Source of the DNA: Ceratobasidium sp. AG-K
Lineage: Eukaryota; Basidiomycota; Agaricomycetes; Cantharellales; Ceratobasidiaceae
Length of the DNA stretch: 64,000 bases
Reading direction: 5' to 3'
Assembly (NCBI GenBank): GCA_037039685.1
Contig: JAWNGF010000007.1
Span: 1,550,001-1,614,000 of the forward strand
The notes under the pieces were generated by a model, which was not told where the DNA came from, ran no database searches, and was given only the letters and a program-made list of their open reading frames with translations. Positions 43,198 through 56,581 of the stretch are shown here, piece after piece; the first letter of the stretch is position 1, and the number at the start of each line of letters is the position of its first letter. A program made the translations under genes and the position numbers.

Positions 43198-44963
43198 CTC
43201 GACGCTACAAGTACCTGAAAACACATGATAGATAGTTGATAGATAGTTGGATATCAAACCTGTAAAGTAATTTACATCCGTTTTCTTTGAGCTCATGATT
43301 GGTCACGGGTCAATATCTGACACCGCTACTGAGACAAACATCGATTAGTCGTAACTTCTTAATCTCGAGTGTATGCGAGATGGACGGGGTCTGCTTGCGT
43401 CGACGGAACTGTCACAACGCCCTCGAGACTCTGAAATCACAGGTCCTAACTTCCAGTGGCATGTGCTTCAGTTCCCTTTTCAGCGGACTGGGGTCGCCAC
43501 GCGAAGCCAACGGGGCGTAAACCCACAGCTTCCCACCCGGTGTGTACTATACGCCAAACACTCATTGACTATTTCAAGTGTTCAAGAGGTGTATAATGTG
43601 TTACTTTAATACACCCACGCTCAAAAATGTGAGCCCTAAAAGCAAGAACTTTGAGGAGAGCCCTTGAGTGCTTTATGCGATGAAGCCGCTACCAAGACAG
43701 CAGTGCATATCCCTACCTTACGAAAATCTCATTCAATCAAGTAAGAAAGATCAGACGAAATTGAGGCAATTCTCTTTTGAGCCAATATTATGGCGATGGG
43801 GAAGTACCGTTGTGTAATGCCAGAGTGTCCAGATTCAGCATAGTTGCCTTTTCTGGAGACAGCAAAGTTGTAGTTACATCAATTTTGTGGATGATTTATC
43901 CTAACACCTTGTTCTCAAACCCACGATTCAGATGTGAGATCATATATAAGGTATTTTAGCCTTATATTCAAAACCATGCCGAAATCTCAGGATGTATTGA
44001 GTCCGGACACTCGAATACCGAATTTTGGTGTTCTTGTCCTCTTTTGCCCCTATCAATGGGAGTCACCCTCCGTCGTATGTGATCAACCCCGATGTTCAAC
44101 AGTCCGGTCGTGGCCACCCAGTCATCTGAACGCGAGTATTATCATCGAGATTATGACTTGCACCTTCTGTAGCAAACGAATGCGCTGGGCAGCCAGCACG
44201 ACGGAGAAGTTACCTTGAAAGCCTCAAACTAAACTAGCCCGCTCGAGCGGGAGAAGGCCATTTGTTATCGCTATCAAGAGTCGGTCTTCCAGATGTATAC
44301 TTGTCGACTTGTATATTTCGAAAGAGACCCCGGGCCCATGCACTAAACCACCAGCTGCTGGAGGGACAGGTGGCGCAAAAACATAACTGTATGAATACCA
44401 AGGAAGCATCCGGTGGCGATTGATTGTTGTCAACAGCAACTATCAAATAGCGTTTAGTGCGAGGCGAGCTGCGGTTCGGGACCAGGTGTAAGCATGGCAT
44501 TCACTGCCGTGCATAAGCCTCGTTGCAGCGTGGTCTATGTAACGAGTTGGTTCTGATTCGTTTTTCGGGACTTTGAGCACCAGTAAACGGGTTCCAACTT
44601 CTCAGTAAAGTATTCCTCGATTTCCGTCAATGCTACCGAGTGCCGCTATTGATGTCGTTGGGACATGAACTGTCGGGATATTTCATTTCAGGTTGATTAG
44701 CGCTTGTGGTTACAGGGTGTTGTGAAGCGTGGCAACGTTACGTGTCCGGCGGTTGCTGGGAATCATTGGCTGCCGAGCACGCCGCCATCGCACCTCCTCG
44801 GCGTTTGCAATCGGACTGCACATCGAGACCCTCTTTTCGCCTCACGACCACCGCTGAGAGCGTGTGTCACGGACCCCCTCAACGCTAACCTCGCCTTCAT
44901 TTGCATACTGGTTGTGTTGGAGATCGGGCTCATCCTCCTCGTCTTTCCCACTGGTTGTTGCCA
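43198..44963. other. Intergenic before STE12
   Basis: No convincing gene. Contains the small inverted-repeat relic at 43793-44032. The last part (44530-44963) is probably the STE12 promoter and leader; upstream exons cannot be excluded. Confidence 0.4.
43793..44032. repeat. Decayed relative of the 61 kb MITE
   Basis: The stretch at 43990-44032 (GGACACTCGAATACCGAA) resembles the right end of the MITE at 61139-61603. A weaker inverted partner lies at about 43815-43845 (GTGTCCAGATTCAGC). Confidence 0.3.
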
Positions 44964-47900
44964 ATGAACAACCTTATGTTGCACCAAGGATACCATCCTG
45001 CCTCACTTCATTCGGGCGCGCCGCCATTCAACGGTCTGTCGCGCGCTGTATCGGCCAACGAAGGTCTCACGGCACGCATCACAGGGCCCGGGACGTCGGC
45101 GCATTTTATGGCGGCGGCGTCCGGGCGCCCAACCGACGGCGCAACGTCGAATCAGGCCCATAGCACGCAGCCTCCAAACTCCAGCGACGCCTCCCAGTCG
45201 GCTAGCCAGGGCCTCTCCCCCCCGGTCCCACGCCCCATGACCGTGCATGAACAAGACATGATTGCCCAACTCGACAAACTCAAGTACTTCCTCGCCACCG
45301 CTCCCTCACGGTGGTCCTCTCCCAATCCCTCGGCCTCAGACGCCCTGGTCCAACATCCACAAACTGCGTCGCACCCTGCGATGAACCGGTTTCTTCTCCC
45401 ATCGGGCGAATTCGTGTCCTGCGTCCTGTGGGGTGGCCTGTACCATATCACCGGAACGGACATTGTTCGTGCGCTCGTCTTCCGATTCGATGCGTTTGCG
45501 CGGCCCGTTCGGAACATGAAGAAATTTGAAGAGGGGGTGTTTTCTGACTTGCGAAATCTCAAGCCTGGGAACGATGCGTGTTTGGAAGAACCAAAAGTGA
45601 GCATTTCCGCCCGCTTCCATCCGAATGCTAACAAGGAAATAGTCCCCCTTCCTGGATCTCCTCTTCAAATACCAGTGCATCCGCACTCAGAAAAAGCAAA
45701 AGGTGTTTTACTGGTATGGCCCGATTGATTCGGTCTGGGCACCAGGTTGAACATACATTTAGGTTTTCCGTGCCGCACGATCGCCTATTTTTGGACGCGC
45801 TCGAGCGGGATTTGAAGCGTGAAAAGATGGGCCTTGAACCCACAACGGTCGTCGTCGGGGAACCTGCTCGGTCGTTTACATACGATCCGAAGCGAACACT
45901 CTATGAACAGTTTGTTGCATCTCGAGGGGGCGATGGGGATGAGCTTGACCGAGCAATTCGCGAGGCAGAAACCGTCCCCGGAAGCTCGTACTCGGTATGT
46001 GCGCACATCGCTCGAACACTGCCTTTCACTCACCATCATCCAAAGGCGCCTAACAACCCTGATGCTGCCCCCGTAGCGGCGCCTCCTCAGGTAGCCGCAC
46101 TCGCACTCGCCCAAAGCGCCGATCCCGATTCTGAGCTTCAATCTGACGTCGAGGCCACCCCAGAACCCTTCTCTCGAGCCGGAACCCAACAACCCTCGAA
46201 CGCAATCGCCAACCAGTCGGGGCATGGCAAGCAGTTCTTCAATATGCTGTCACTATTCGAAGGTAGCCCTTCTTACAAGCAGAGACGCAAAAAGACTGCC
46301 AAGACATCGCGCCGTAGGATCGCGAGTGGTGGAAACGGGACCGAGAGCGAATCGGAAGCTGGGGTTGGGTTACGGTACCTCGACGGGGATATTGGTCCCG
46401 GCTCGAGCTCGGGCCTCGAGGTCTCGCAGAACTCAGTCAACCTCTTGCCAGATCAGATGCATCGGTCACTAGGCGTCCAAGACCATATTGTCTCGAGGGC
46501 CAATTCGCTCGTCCATTCGGGCATTGCCAGGCAGTCACCCTACGCCCAAGATTCCTCCAGCCACAACGCTGTGGCTGTTCCGACCGCCTCGCTTAGGCAA
46601 CATCAGCCCGAAGTAGCAACAGTATTAAATGGGACTGTTGATTCACTTATCTCAGCGCCTCATGTCTCCAGCTCACTCCGTTCCGACATATCTCAACATC
46701 TTACTCACAATCAACAAACCTCCCAGTCGCTTCCTCTTCAATATCCTTCCTCGGGTTCGTCGCTGGCGCTCCCGAATACCGGGCTCGGCCCTCATGACGT
46801 ATCACAACCAATCGCGTCCGGATCGGACATCTATGCGCCTCAGCAATCGCCGGAAGTTGCCAGTGGCCTCGTTCCTTCTACCAAAGCTTATGTTTGCCCT
46901 CTCTTTTCATGCGGGCGGCTTTATCGTGAGCCCAGGTACCTCAAGCAGCACATCCGATCCCATACGGTCGACAAACCCTACCAATGCGAGAGATGCTTCA
47001 AGCAGTTTAGCCGTACGGACCACCTGACGCAACATCACCAAACGCACGCCCGTGCGGATAACGGCGACCTACAGGCAGTAGCTGACCTCGACCGAGCCGA
47101 TGAGGAGGAAGAGATGCTTATGGGAGACAAAATTTGCGAGGTTGAAGTTAGGGGTGAGGTCGAGGATGTTGCTGGTGAACCCGGACAGCTGCGTGGACTC
47201 GGAGTGGTTTGCATCTACCCATCCTCTAGTGCCGACCAGTCAAGCGTTGTAAACCCCGTCGACGATTACTCGGACGCAGCTGCGTCCCCGCCTCCCTCCA
47301 ATTTCCCATACCCTGGGATGAGCCTCAAGCAAAGTCCGAATGGAGCCATGGCTCAGTGGCGAGCACAACACGGGGCTAGTTCTCTCTCATCGGCGCGTAG
47401 CATGCCCGGTGGTCGATGGCCAAGCGATACCGACCCTTGGGAGATTCCCCGCAGCCAAAGTGCGCTAGGATACGGATGGGAGCAGCGGAGCGTATCCCCA
47501 GCCTATAGTGCCATCAGCGCGCCAATTTCACACGTCCCTCATCATCGTTCCAACACAACCGATTCATTGCGTGCATCGATAAGTTATATGCAATCTGCTC
47601 CCTCCCACAAGCAGTCGTTTGATGCGCCGAGTTACTATCCCAACCATCCTGGCCCCGGCGCTCTGAGGAGACACCGGAGCGCCACACCCTTCCAATCCCA
47701 CCGCCACATGTCCATGGCCCTTCGACGGACGAGTGCAGGTGGGCCAGACGAGGTTGACCTTGCTGGCGCGACCTCGCGCTACCACCCCTACGGCCAGTCA
47801 GCCGCGAGCGTCAGCCACTATAGCTCCGCGTCTAGTCCCGCCGCGTATCCCCAGGGGGTTGATCATCGAGCCACCAGTACCCTCAGCAATGCTATTGATG

Positions 47901-48076
47901 TAGTCGCCCCCGAAGCTACCTACACAACGAACCAGGTTTACCCTGGGGTATCTAACAACGGCTATTACCCCGCTGAGGAGCATGAGGATTATTCATACGA
48001 CGTCGGAAACGCAATATACGAGGGCTCCCATTACAATCCTGTTAGTTATTTCTGCTCCAGCCTTGACGTCCGCTGA
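44964..48076 (+). CDS. STE12: STE12-type transcription factor with two C2H2 zinc fingers
   Basis: Exons 44964-45596, 45643-45713 and 45763-48076 give about 1005 residues. The STE DNA-binding domain lies at about residues 140-285 (FLLPSGEFVSCVLWGG, TGTDIVRALVFRFDAF, NMKKFEEGVFSDLRNLKPG, VFYWFSVPHDRLFLDALERD) and is split by both introns. Two C2H2 fingers at about 610-665 (CPLFSCGRLYREPRYLKQH; CERCFKQFSRTDHLTQH) are typical of filamentous and basidiomycete STE12, unlike yeast. In known fungi STE12 acts in the nucleus below the pheromone/filamentation MAP kinase and controls mating, invasion and infection structures. The rest is low-complexity Ser/Pro/Gln. 45995-46045 could be a 51-nt in-frame intron. 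A last intron from 48042 would give a slightly different C-terminus. Confidence 0.9.
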
Positions 48077-48805
48077 CTCTCGTACAATGAAGCAGGCACA
48101 AGCGCATTCTTAAACAAAACCATCCCCTCCATCTATCTTATCGGATTCCCTAATATGTACTTTTCTGTGCGGTCACTACAAACGCCCGCCACATTGTTCT
48201 CGGTTTACCAATGCTTTTTTTAGTTGATTTACTTTAACTTTCTACGATTCATGGCACTAACTTCTTGAAGACGTTTTTTATAGCTACTTAGTCTGTTGCC
48301 GCGCTGGGCGCTGTTTGTGCACCTAACATGCGGTTCTATCCTAATGAGATCTAATGGCTTTATGTCGGAATTAGTACTTGTCGTATGCTATCGTACCAAT
48401 AATCACACTTGTGTTTGCATTGTCTTGTTCGGTGGAAGTGCAATATATTCATTTATTTGGTTAAACAATGAAGTCACGTAATGTCGCCGAGAACGACGCA
48501 ACGCATCCATAAATGACGCTCACGGGTTGGCACGAACGCCTACACTTATTCCTGCTACGCGCACACAGAATTATTGGTAGAACTAACTGTGAATAGGATT
48601 CCTCAACTATACTGGGTACACGGAGACTAATGAAGGAATGCTTAGCATGGTACAACCAAGTCCATGGGAGAATGGATGCATGAAACTATATATCTATATA
48701 CAAATGATCAAAGACGGGTTATCGCATAGACAACGAGCGAACATATAGGACCAAAAGGTCGCAAAACTCACGAGAGGATAAATCAAATGAAAATAAAAGT
48801 AGCCC
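48077..48805. other. Convergent 3' intergenic region
   Basis: Lies between the ends of STE12 and the minus-strand coiled-coil gene. It holds the 3' UTRs of both; AT-rich stretches at 48180-48260 and 48780-48800 could serve polyadenylation. No other feature seen. Confidence 0.45.
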
Positions 48806-51800
48806 TCACGGCTCGAGGTTCGCAATGACATCGGTGATCTCTAGTCCTTGGAGACTGATCAGATCGGCCAGATGCATTTCTTCCTCAGGTCGCAGACGTA
48901 GGCTACGGGGTGAGCCGGGAATAGAATTGAACGAAAAATCGGCTGTAATAGGACTGATGTTGGCAGGGGCGGGTTTTGGCGTGTTGCTTCGAGGATGGAC
49001 CAAGGTCAGCGAAGAAGGCGAAGTACTACCAAACGACACTTCGTCCTCTTCGAACGAATTTCCACCTGGTTGTTCGTGGACAAGCATGCTCATACTGCCG
49101 GGCATTTGGGGAAGCAGGGAGGTCACCGAGGTGCTTGACAACCTATGGCGCGCCTCCAATCGGGGACTGGACTGCAGGGGTTGGCCAAAAGAACCTTCAT
49201 TCCAATCCTCGAATTCGGTTTCGGTCATTGATACCTCGGGTTCTCTTGGTGGGGTCTCGCCGGTACCCAAAAGCGTCGAACTACATGACAGGGGTGTAAT
49301 GGGCGCAGAGACTGGAATATTCGGCGAGTTTGAAGTTTTGGGAGAAAGGCCCCGATGCTGGGTGTCTTCCGAGCTACGACGCAAAGAAGCCGCCGATGCC
49401 GACCTAGGGGTGTCGATATGAACGCCGCGTGCTGCGGAACGGCTACTCGACCGCGACAAGTTGACCTGCTTATTCACATCCCACCCTCGCCTCGGAGGGC
49501 GACCTAGCAGAATGTCTTGCCGCCGTTTGTCAAGCAACTCAACGTCCGAGGATGCAGGAGGATTCCAAGGACGATCCCATGCCCGGCTCTTGGCCCTCTC
49601 GTGCTGTCCCTTCTCCGCCTCCAACATTGCCACCCGTGCCTCCAGCTTGGCAACATGAGCCATCAACTCCTCGTTTTCTGCCCGAAGGTCACGCTCCGCT
49701 CGCTTACTCCCAGCTAGCGCCAATAACAATGCCTCGGTTTCCAACTCGTGTCGCTCTCGCAAGGCTTGCAGCGCTGACTGCTGGGATTGAGACGAGGACG
49801 TCACGCTAGATACCAAGGTGCGATGTGTTGACACGGGCGAGGGAGGAGCAGTATAGTCGAGACTTGAGCGACCATAGCTAGGGCTCGAGTCCCCCCCGAC
49901 AAGTGACCTAGTACGGAACGAGGGAGAAATCACCTCGGAACCCAGGCGTGAATGCGAGCGGATGGAACCCCCTCCACTTCGTTCACCTTGCGTTCGCCAC
50001 GAGTTTAGAACAGGCCCGCGGTGGCTAGGCGTCTCAGACCGAACTCCCGAGTACAAATTTGCTCGCTCCTTATCCTTGTCCAATAAACCAGCGGCAGCAA
50101 AAGCTTTAGCCGTCCGGGGGCCGAGCCAATCTGCGCGCTTCGGCCCGTTTAGTTGAGTGGCAAAAGGATCGTTCGAATCCTGTATGAGGCTGGATCCGGT
50201 GAGATCAAAGCTTGCACTCCGCTTGCGAGCAATAGAGGCGCCAGTCGAGGGTGAACGCCACGGGGTGAGACGCGAGGGGTTGTTGGGGGTAGTCGCCTGT
50301 TCCCTGGGATATGAATAGTCCGCGAGCTTCGTGGGGGAAAGCAATGGCGTGTTGTTCGCAGAGACCGCATTTCTATCAGTCGAGCCTCGCCTGTGGACAC
50401 CGACAGGGGCTCTAGCCGATAATAAATCACTGGGCCGGAATGTGGTCACTGACGGTGAGGGGGTAGTTACGTTCTGCTGCAACCGAGAGCTAGGTCTATG
50501 TGAAGGGGATGACTGTCCGTGGGGTGTCGAGGGACCAGAGAACAAGGGCAGGTGACTGGGCGCGGGAGTTTGATACGTATCATGCGAGCGATCTCGTTCA
50601 GGGGTGGACAACGAAGGGAGTGAAGTGAATTGATGTGGTGAGAGAAGTTTTGCCAGATCGTGGTCAAGAGAGCTCGAGAAACCTGCGTCCTTGCGCTCCT
50701 GGTGGGCCTGCGGGAATTGGGTCTCTTCAAGCCCATTTGGAAGATTTGGCGGGTCGTGGGATTGCTGTTCTCCTTTGATGCCAGAATGCTCCGCATTGTG
50801 GGACGATGAGACCACCAAAGGCTCGCCATTCAGCGTTGACGAATTTAGACTCGAAAGGAGTCGCTCGGCCCTACCGGAGGGGCTCTCGCGAGAACCAGAG
50901 CCCGTGTGTGAGCCTAGAGAGGTCCCGGATTGTGGGGCGGCCCGTGGTTCCCCGCCAACAAGGCCTAGGGCCGAGGATAATGGAGGATTCAAGTGGGTAT
51001 CAGTCTTGGTGAACGATCCCCCCTGCCCGAAGTCGGACACACCATCCACAGCATTGTCCCGCAAGTGCCGTGCCGGATGGCCTACTCAGGAGGAGGCGTG
51101 AGTATCCTATCTCCATCATAGCCCCAGAACGGTTTGCTTACCTGGGGATCGATCATGGGCAATCGAGGGATGTCCTTGGGAACCGGAAAATGGAAACCCT
51201 CCCACGGTATTTGCGGCCGTTTGAGGTGAAGGCGAAGGTAATGGAGGCGGCAAGGTTTGGGAAATCTTTCGGAGCGAGCGGTGTCCAGAATGAGGCGTGT
51301 TACTGGTGCTGGAGGTGACATCGGACCGATCATCAACGGGAGTGAATGGAAAATCCGTTCTTGAAGAATCGATTTTGATAGCATCCAAGTCGATTTCTGT
51401 GACTGGAGTTACGAATGCCAAGTTAAACTCCGTAAAAGTGGCAAGTCAAAAGGTCCCACCATTCTCATGTGCGTCATTTCGTTCTAGTCGCGATCCAGTA
51501 GTGTTTGCAACAACCGAAAAGGGAGGGATAGAAATGGGAGGTACTGGGGATAAACGGTGGGGGTTTAATGAGCCTACACGAGGAATATTTACTCAGGAAA
51601 ATCTGCGATTGGTTACAGGAAGGCTTACCCGGTTGTTTCGCCACACTTGAATTTGAATTGCTAGCTACGGCAACAGTGGATATGGGCAGGGTTTCCCCTC
51701 GCCAAGATGTAGGAGCACCGATCTCAGCCGAAATAGTTCCCAAACTTGACAAGGAAATATCTTCTTGGGACGACTCGTCGACAGTGGGAGTAGATTCGAC

Positions 51801-52520
51801 CAGATAGGTGGGAGGCCCTGTGAGTGGCAAATCTGGGCGTCGACGAATTGTTTCATCGCCAGACCCTATGGCGATCACATAGCCGAGGTCGACGCCTAGG
51901 GATGAGAAGTCGTCGGAATGGGGCCGGGAAGAGGTAGTCGAGTTTGGTGGTGCTAGGCCAAAATTCAGGTTCCAACCCGCCGAACCGCGCATCGTCGCCG
52001 CGCTTGTAACGCTTCGGGAGCTACGTCCACTTGGAGTCGCCGACCGAGCACTCGATGAATCAAACCGAGAGCTGGTACTCGCCCGGCCAAGTGCAAATAC
52101 ATCGCCCAGAGACTTCCGAGGTATAGGAGTGTTGTCAGGAGGTGGATTAGTTGGGGTAGAGTTGCCAAACGGAAGAAATCGGCGGGAGCTAACCCGCTTG
52201 TTGGTTGGTGTTTGTAGAGTACTGGGCAGGTTGGGGGACTCTTGGGCGGAGAACGAGAAACGATTGCGAAGAGAACGAATGGACGGCAATGGAACCGAGT
52301 TGCCAGGTGAGTTTGGTGGTTTGAGTGGCGAGACCGACGAGCTCGAAACGGATGAGATGGGTTGAATGAACGACGAGGTGGAGCTGTCGGTGTCCAGTGG
52401 GTTTGCCCTGCTTGTGTCCAGCGGTGCCAGGGATGGGGTGGCTTTCGGGCGCGACAACGACAACGACGGAAGCGAAAAGGACGAGACAAGCGACAGGGAG
52501 GACTTTCGATCGCGCCCCAT
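48806..52520 (-). CDS. Large Ser/Pro-rich protein with one coiled coil, function unknown
   Basis: Four exons on the minus strand: 52520-51629, 51573-51460, 51402-51142 and 51081-48806, about 1180 residues. Each intron (55, 57 and 60 nt) has GT..AG borders and joins the frame cleanly. Starts MGRDRKSSLSLVSSFSLPSL. Most of the protein is disordered, rich in Ser, Thr, Pro and Arg with many SP/TP sites, suggesting phosphorylation. One coiled coil at about 855-925 (ALQALRERHELETEALLLAL; LRAENEELMAHVAKLEARVA) suggests dimerisation. A positively charged patch follows (RRQDILLGRPPRRGW). No membrane segment or signal peptide. I do not recognise the family; a cytoskeletal or polarity scaffold is only a guess. 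It shares its upstream region with the gene at 52906. Confidence 0.75.
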
Positions 52521-52905
52521 TATATATTATCTAGAATCCAACACAAATGCTGAGTCCATGTTGGATAAGCATGCATCATGACTCTCAAATGAGACTTACG
52601 GTTTCAGCGATCTGCCCGACAATCCGAACGCTCCTGGCTCTTTTCCCAGCGTATCAAGGAGTTCCAACTGTGAGATCAAGCAACCTTGTATTCATGGGGT
52701 GCTCGCGCGCAACCACGCAGGAAGAGAGAAGTGAGTTTGGGGAAGTGGAGATGTTCAGAAGAAAACAAGGTGGTGTGTTAGGTTCAATGAAAGAATGTCA
52801 CGTGCCACCGCACACCTGCACTGCCCATCACTTCGAGTTTAATCATTACGTCCCCTTGGTTCTTGACCACCACTACTTTCTTTCTAATCGTTACCATCGG
52901 CTGCG
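52521..52905. promoter_or_regulatory. Shared (bidirectional) promoter region
   Basis: 385 bp between two divergent start codons. A TATATAT stretch at 52521-52530 lies right at the left start, and CT-rich blocks (52850-52890) precede the right start. Confidence 0.45.
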
Positions 52906-53678
52906 ATGTCCCCCAAGCCAGGCGGTAAAGACCTTGTATACGACGAGACTCTCTTAGACGTCGCGCCTCAAGTTACTCAGGGCCAGCGTCAGGTTGAAAC
53001 GTTTCTCTCATCTCATTGAATGATTCTCACTGTGTCGACCCCAAATTTAGGAAGGATACGACGCAGACATCTTGAATCCCACACCACCTCCGCAAGTTCG
53101 CTCACCTGCTCCCCATCAGGCGTACAACGAGCGGGAAGACCTTGAGTCGGGCGCTTCGGCGAACGATAAACATCTAGCCGCGGGCGGGTACGACTCGGTT
53201 GGACAAGCTACCAAGAAACCATGGTGGAAGACACCAAAGGGTCTCATTATCCTGGCCGTGCTCGCTGTTGTCGTCATCGCGGCCGCGGTTGGTACGTAGG
53301 GCTAACTTTGTTTCGCGATCCCGGGGCTGATTCAATTCTCGGCATTCTCCAGGCGGCGGTGTTGGAGGGTCGCTTTCGAACAAGAACGGCTCCCCAAGTA
53401 GCGACCAACAAACCAACACCCTTTCGCAATCCGCTGTCCAGCCTACGACCGGTTCAGGTGAACTTCCAGTGCCAGCCGCTACTACCACTTCCAATGGTGG
53501 TGGCGGTGGCGGTGAGACTGTTGCCAACCCTCGCACCAGCACCGTTGTTTCTTCCCCCCTTGCGACTGCCACAGCAACCACAAATTTGGGAGAAGAGCCC
53601 GTGCCCCAAAGCGGCACTACTAACCTTGGTGGCATTCCGGCTGGCCCTACTGGTGTGGTTGGAGATCTTCTAGGCTAA
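52906..53678 (+). CDS. Small single-pass membrane protein, Ser/Thr/Gly-rich tail
   Basis: Exons 52906-52992, 53051-53291 and 53353-53678 give 217 residues. Starts MSPKPGGKDLVYDETLLDVA. An acidic-polar N-terminal half leads to a basic stretch (KKPWWKTPK), then one membrane helix (GLIILAVLAVVVIAAAVG, about residues 90-108), then a Gly/Ser/Thr-rich tail without further helices (NGGGGGGETVANPRTSTVV). With no signal peptide and the basic residues before the helix, the N-terminus should face the cytosol and the tail the outside, a common layout for fungal cell-wall sensors or small plasma-membrane proteins. The first intron has an unusual donor (GTTGAA), so exon 1 is the weakest part. Confidence 0.7.
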
Positions 53679-53925
53679 TCTCCAACTACTCTTGCTTGGT
53701 TTTTTCTCTTTGTTTTGTGACATTTATCTGTAATTTGGGGGCTGCCTGTGTTTGAACAATGTCTCTTATTCTCAATCTCTGCCCCACCCGTCTGCACAGC
53801 CATATGTTGACACAAGCGCCCAATTATTCGGCCATTCGTCCTTCAACCGATCAGTACCTGAGCCAGCGCTCGTTTGGACATCAAAGGCTGTACTGAACCA
53901 GGCAACGAGCCGCCGATGTAAATAA

Positions 53926-54650
53926 CAGCACGTGGGCCAGGCAGTCGCATCCGGACGCTTTGGTATCGGACCAAGGGCGGAGGTGTATGATGCCGAGATG
54001 TATGCGCTCGCCATGGCTGCCCACAAAGCCGTTCCCCTGGCTAACACCTCCAACTTTCGCCATACCCTCATATTTGCAGACAACCAGTCAGTGGTGACCC
54101 AAATCCCACTCCTCACACCCCATCCTTCTCTATACTGCTTCTTCATATCCCGCAAGGCCATCAATTGACACTTCGCTGCACATCCAGGGAATACTGATAC
54201 CGTTCGATGGATTAAAGCTCCTGTAGGTGTTCCAGGCAACAAACGCGTGAACAAGCTAGCCAACTAGGCAGGCAACCTCAAAACTCCCTCTGTTTTCAGC
54301 CATACAATATTATGGTCTCGAGCCAAAGCTGCACGATGAGCGACGCGACTGTGGAAAGACCACCGCAACTCCATCCCCCAGTCCCCACATGTCCAGCTTA
54401 CACTACACAACGACCCGTTGCTCAATAGCCGAGCATGGCATATCAAACCCGAGGCCCCTCGAGCACCCCATTCGCGCATGATCCAAGTCATTCTTGGTCA
54501 ATGCCACGTTAGAGAATACTACAAACGATTCGTACCGTTGAAAGACCCAGCCTGTCCCTGCGGCAACGCAGAAATTCAAACCATACGGCATGTCCTCCGG
54601 GAATGTCGACTTCATAACGGAGCTAGATGGCGCTTGCACGACACCTTTTC
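53926..54650 (+). pseudogene. LINE (non-LTR retrotransposon) 3' relic: RNase H and zinc-binding end
   Basis: RNase H region GRFGIGPRAEVYDAEMYALA with the Asp of FADNQSVV, then WIKAPVGVPGNKRVNKLAN (where LINEs have WVPGHxGIxGNExAD; key His and Asp are lost), then the C-terminal ACPCGNAEIQTIRHVLRECRL typical of Tad/I-type LINE ORF2. Stops occur at 54168 and 54265. Only the last ~700 bp remain, as expected for 5'-truncated LINE copies. It may run on to AT-rich DNA near 54960. Confidence 0.75.
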
Positions 54651-56581
54651 ACCTTTTCACCTTTTCACCGCACCGACCTGCTCGGTTCAGACACTCGCCT
54701 TCGTGCCATCCTCTCCATTATTTCCAAATCTACTGATTTCATTAGTTAGCCTAACGTAACCCACTCGAGCCCTCACTTTGTTTTCTGGTCTCCGTCTTGC
54801 CTCTGTCTTGCCTCTGTCTTGCCCCCGGGTACCTTTTCGTCTCTCCCTCCTCTGTAAAAACCTCCGGGTGGTCTCCTCTCCTCTCACCAGACCTACAGTT
54901 CTTTGCCCCTGTGACTGGGCGGCTTACCTATGCGTGCATGCAGTTCGTTAAATACGTATTTTAAATAAATTAATAAAACCTCCGCGTGAAAAGTGTCCAA
55001 TGCCGACAACCATTAGCAAACTACATGTGCACGTGTGGTACAGGTCTTGGAATTCGACCAGACTCTTTGGATTGGGATATATGCGGCATTTTGGCCATTC
55101 TGGGTCGCCAATAGTGTTATCGTGACCAGAATGCATCTGATTCCATTGGCCTCCTCGGTTAATTAACGTTCCATGTACTAGTACAAGGCTTTGACCGACC
55201 ACATGACCACCAGCATTGTTTTTGTCTGACAACCCAGCTTTCCTTCCATGCCGATCTCATATCCACACATCGATCCTCAAGATATTTCGTTGATAGTTTC
55301 AGTGAGTTTAACAAGCATCTGAGGTACACTTAAATAAAATTGAGAGCTTGCAACGAAACAAGCCAGGAGCACATTGATTTTGTTGGATCTCCAATCCCTA
55401 GCAAAACAGAAAATTCATTGGCTATCCCGCAACGAATTGCAAGCCCAAGTTTGTATATGGGATTCAACCAATTTTTCAACGACGCTGTGGTTGCGTTGCA
55501 AGGCACCTGTCTCTACATTATCACGAATAAGGTTAAGACTTCCTAAGATTGTAACACGTGAAATACTGACAAGCGCTGGTAACCCCACATCTGTTCAGGC
55601 TCGGGAGCGAGCCTTGTAATCATGGTTAGCAAGCGGAAATGTTCGAGTGTATGCGGACTTTGCCAATCTCGTTACCATTCTAATGTCGGCCTGCTTGCCA
55701 CCAGGTCCTAATTTAACGTTATGATTACACGTGACTAAAACGCCACTTGTCACCCACCGGAACACTGCCGGAATTGTACATGTGGACATTGGACATGTGC
55801 AATCTAACTTCCAGAGTTTCTTTTGACTCGGAAGTAGCTATTACTCTTTTAGTGCGACTATTATCCATTGTCTGACTGCTTAAACGTGTGACAATTGAAC
55901 CATCGGTTTGGCCAGTATTCGTTTATCACACACGGCGACCCTTGCCCCGAAACTTACCCCGCTCTCCGCAACGTCCTAATAGATCTTCTCATGCCCAATA
56001 ATCCCTTGTTCCATCGAGCCCTGTGAGTACAACCCAAAGTGGTTTGTTCCTGTGCGACTAGTTTCTACAGATCCTTCACCTACGCCGACTCATCCGCTCT
56101 TACCCACACGGTCTTAATCTGATAGATTGCTATTCACGAATAGCGGTTTCAAGCAAGAGGATTGATAGCTCGGAACAAACACATGCACATGTGTGCCGAA
56201 TGATAATCCCTGACTTGTAACAGTTTAGCTTGGGGCATGCTTCCCACCTCAATGAAAACGAAACCACGCTCAGCATGCAACCAGCTCATGGATACCCTCC
56301 TCTTCATCCGCTGACTAGCATTAGCCCTTACTCATATTAAAAAGCTTCTGGATGGAGAGAAACCCCATAACGTAAGGGACAGAAAGTTACAACTGATGCC
56401 CACTCGATCGATGCGGGCGGTCTCATCGCAAACGGAGGAAGGAATTCAGCTCCGCGTCTCGAAGAAGGGTTCTGGACCCTCCTTTCCACTCCTGATATCT
56501 CGGATATTCCAATCAACCCGCATCCTTAGCTAGGCTAGATCTCAACATACCTGTCCGTTACACCAACATTATTCAGACGTC
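54640..56581. other. Intergenic with short tandem repeats, no gene seen
   Basis: Contains CCTTTTCA units in tandem (54644-54670) and three CCTCTGTCTTG-like units (about 54790-54825). A short frame near 55940-56020 (GDPCPETYPALRNVLIDLL) looks protein-like but stays isolated. The last few hundred bases must hold the promoter of the NACHT gene. Confidence 0.4.

Noticed and set aside
44704..44963. Upstream start of STE12 in the frames at 44704-44967
   Set aside because: No STE-like content or clear splice pair; the ATG at 44964 suffices, though an upstream exon cannot be excluded.
49001..49421. Plus-strand frames opposite the coiled-coil gene
   Set aside because: Shadows of the minus-strand exon 4; the minus strand has clean splicing and a coiled coil.
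55940..56020. Short protein-like frame (GDPCPETYPALRNVLIDLL)
   Set aside because: Only about 30 codons with no neighbouring exon; could be chance or a gene relic.
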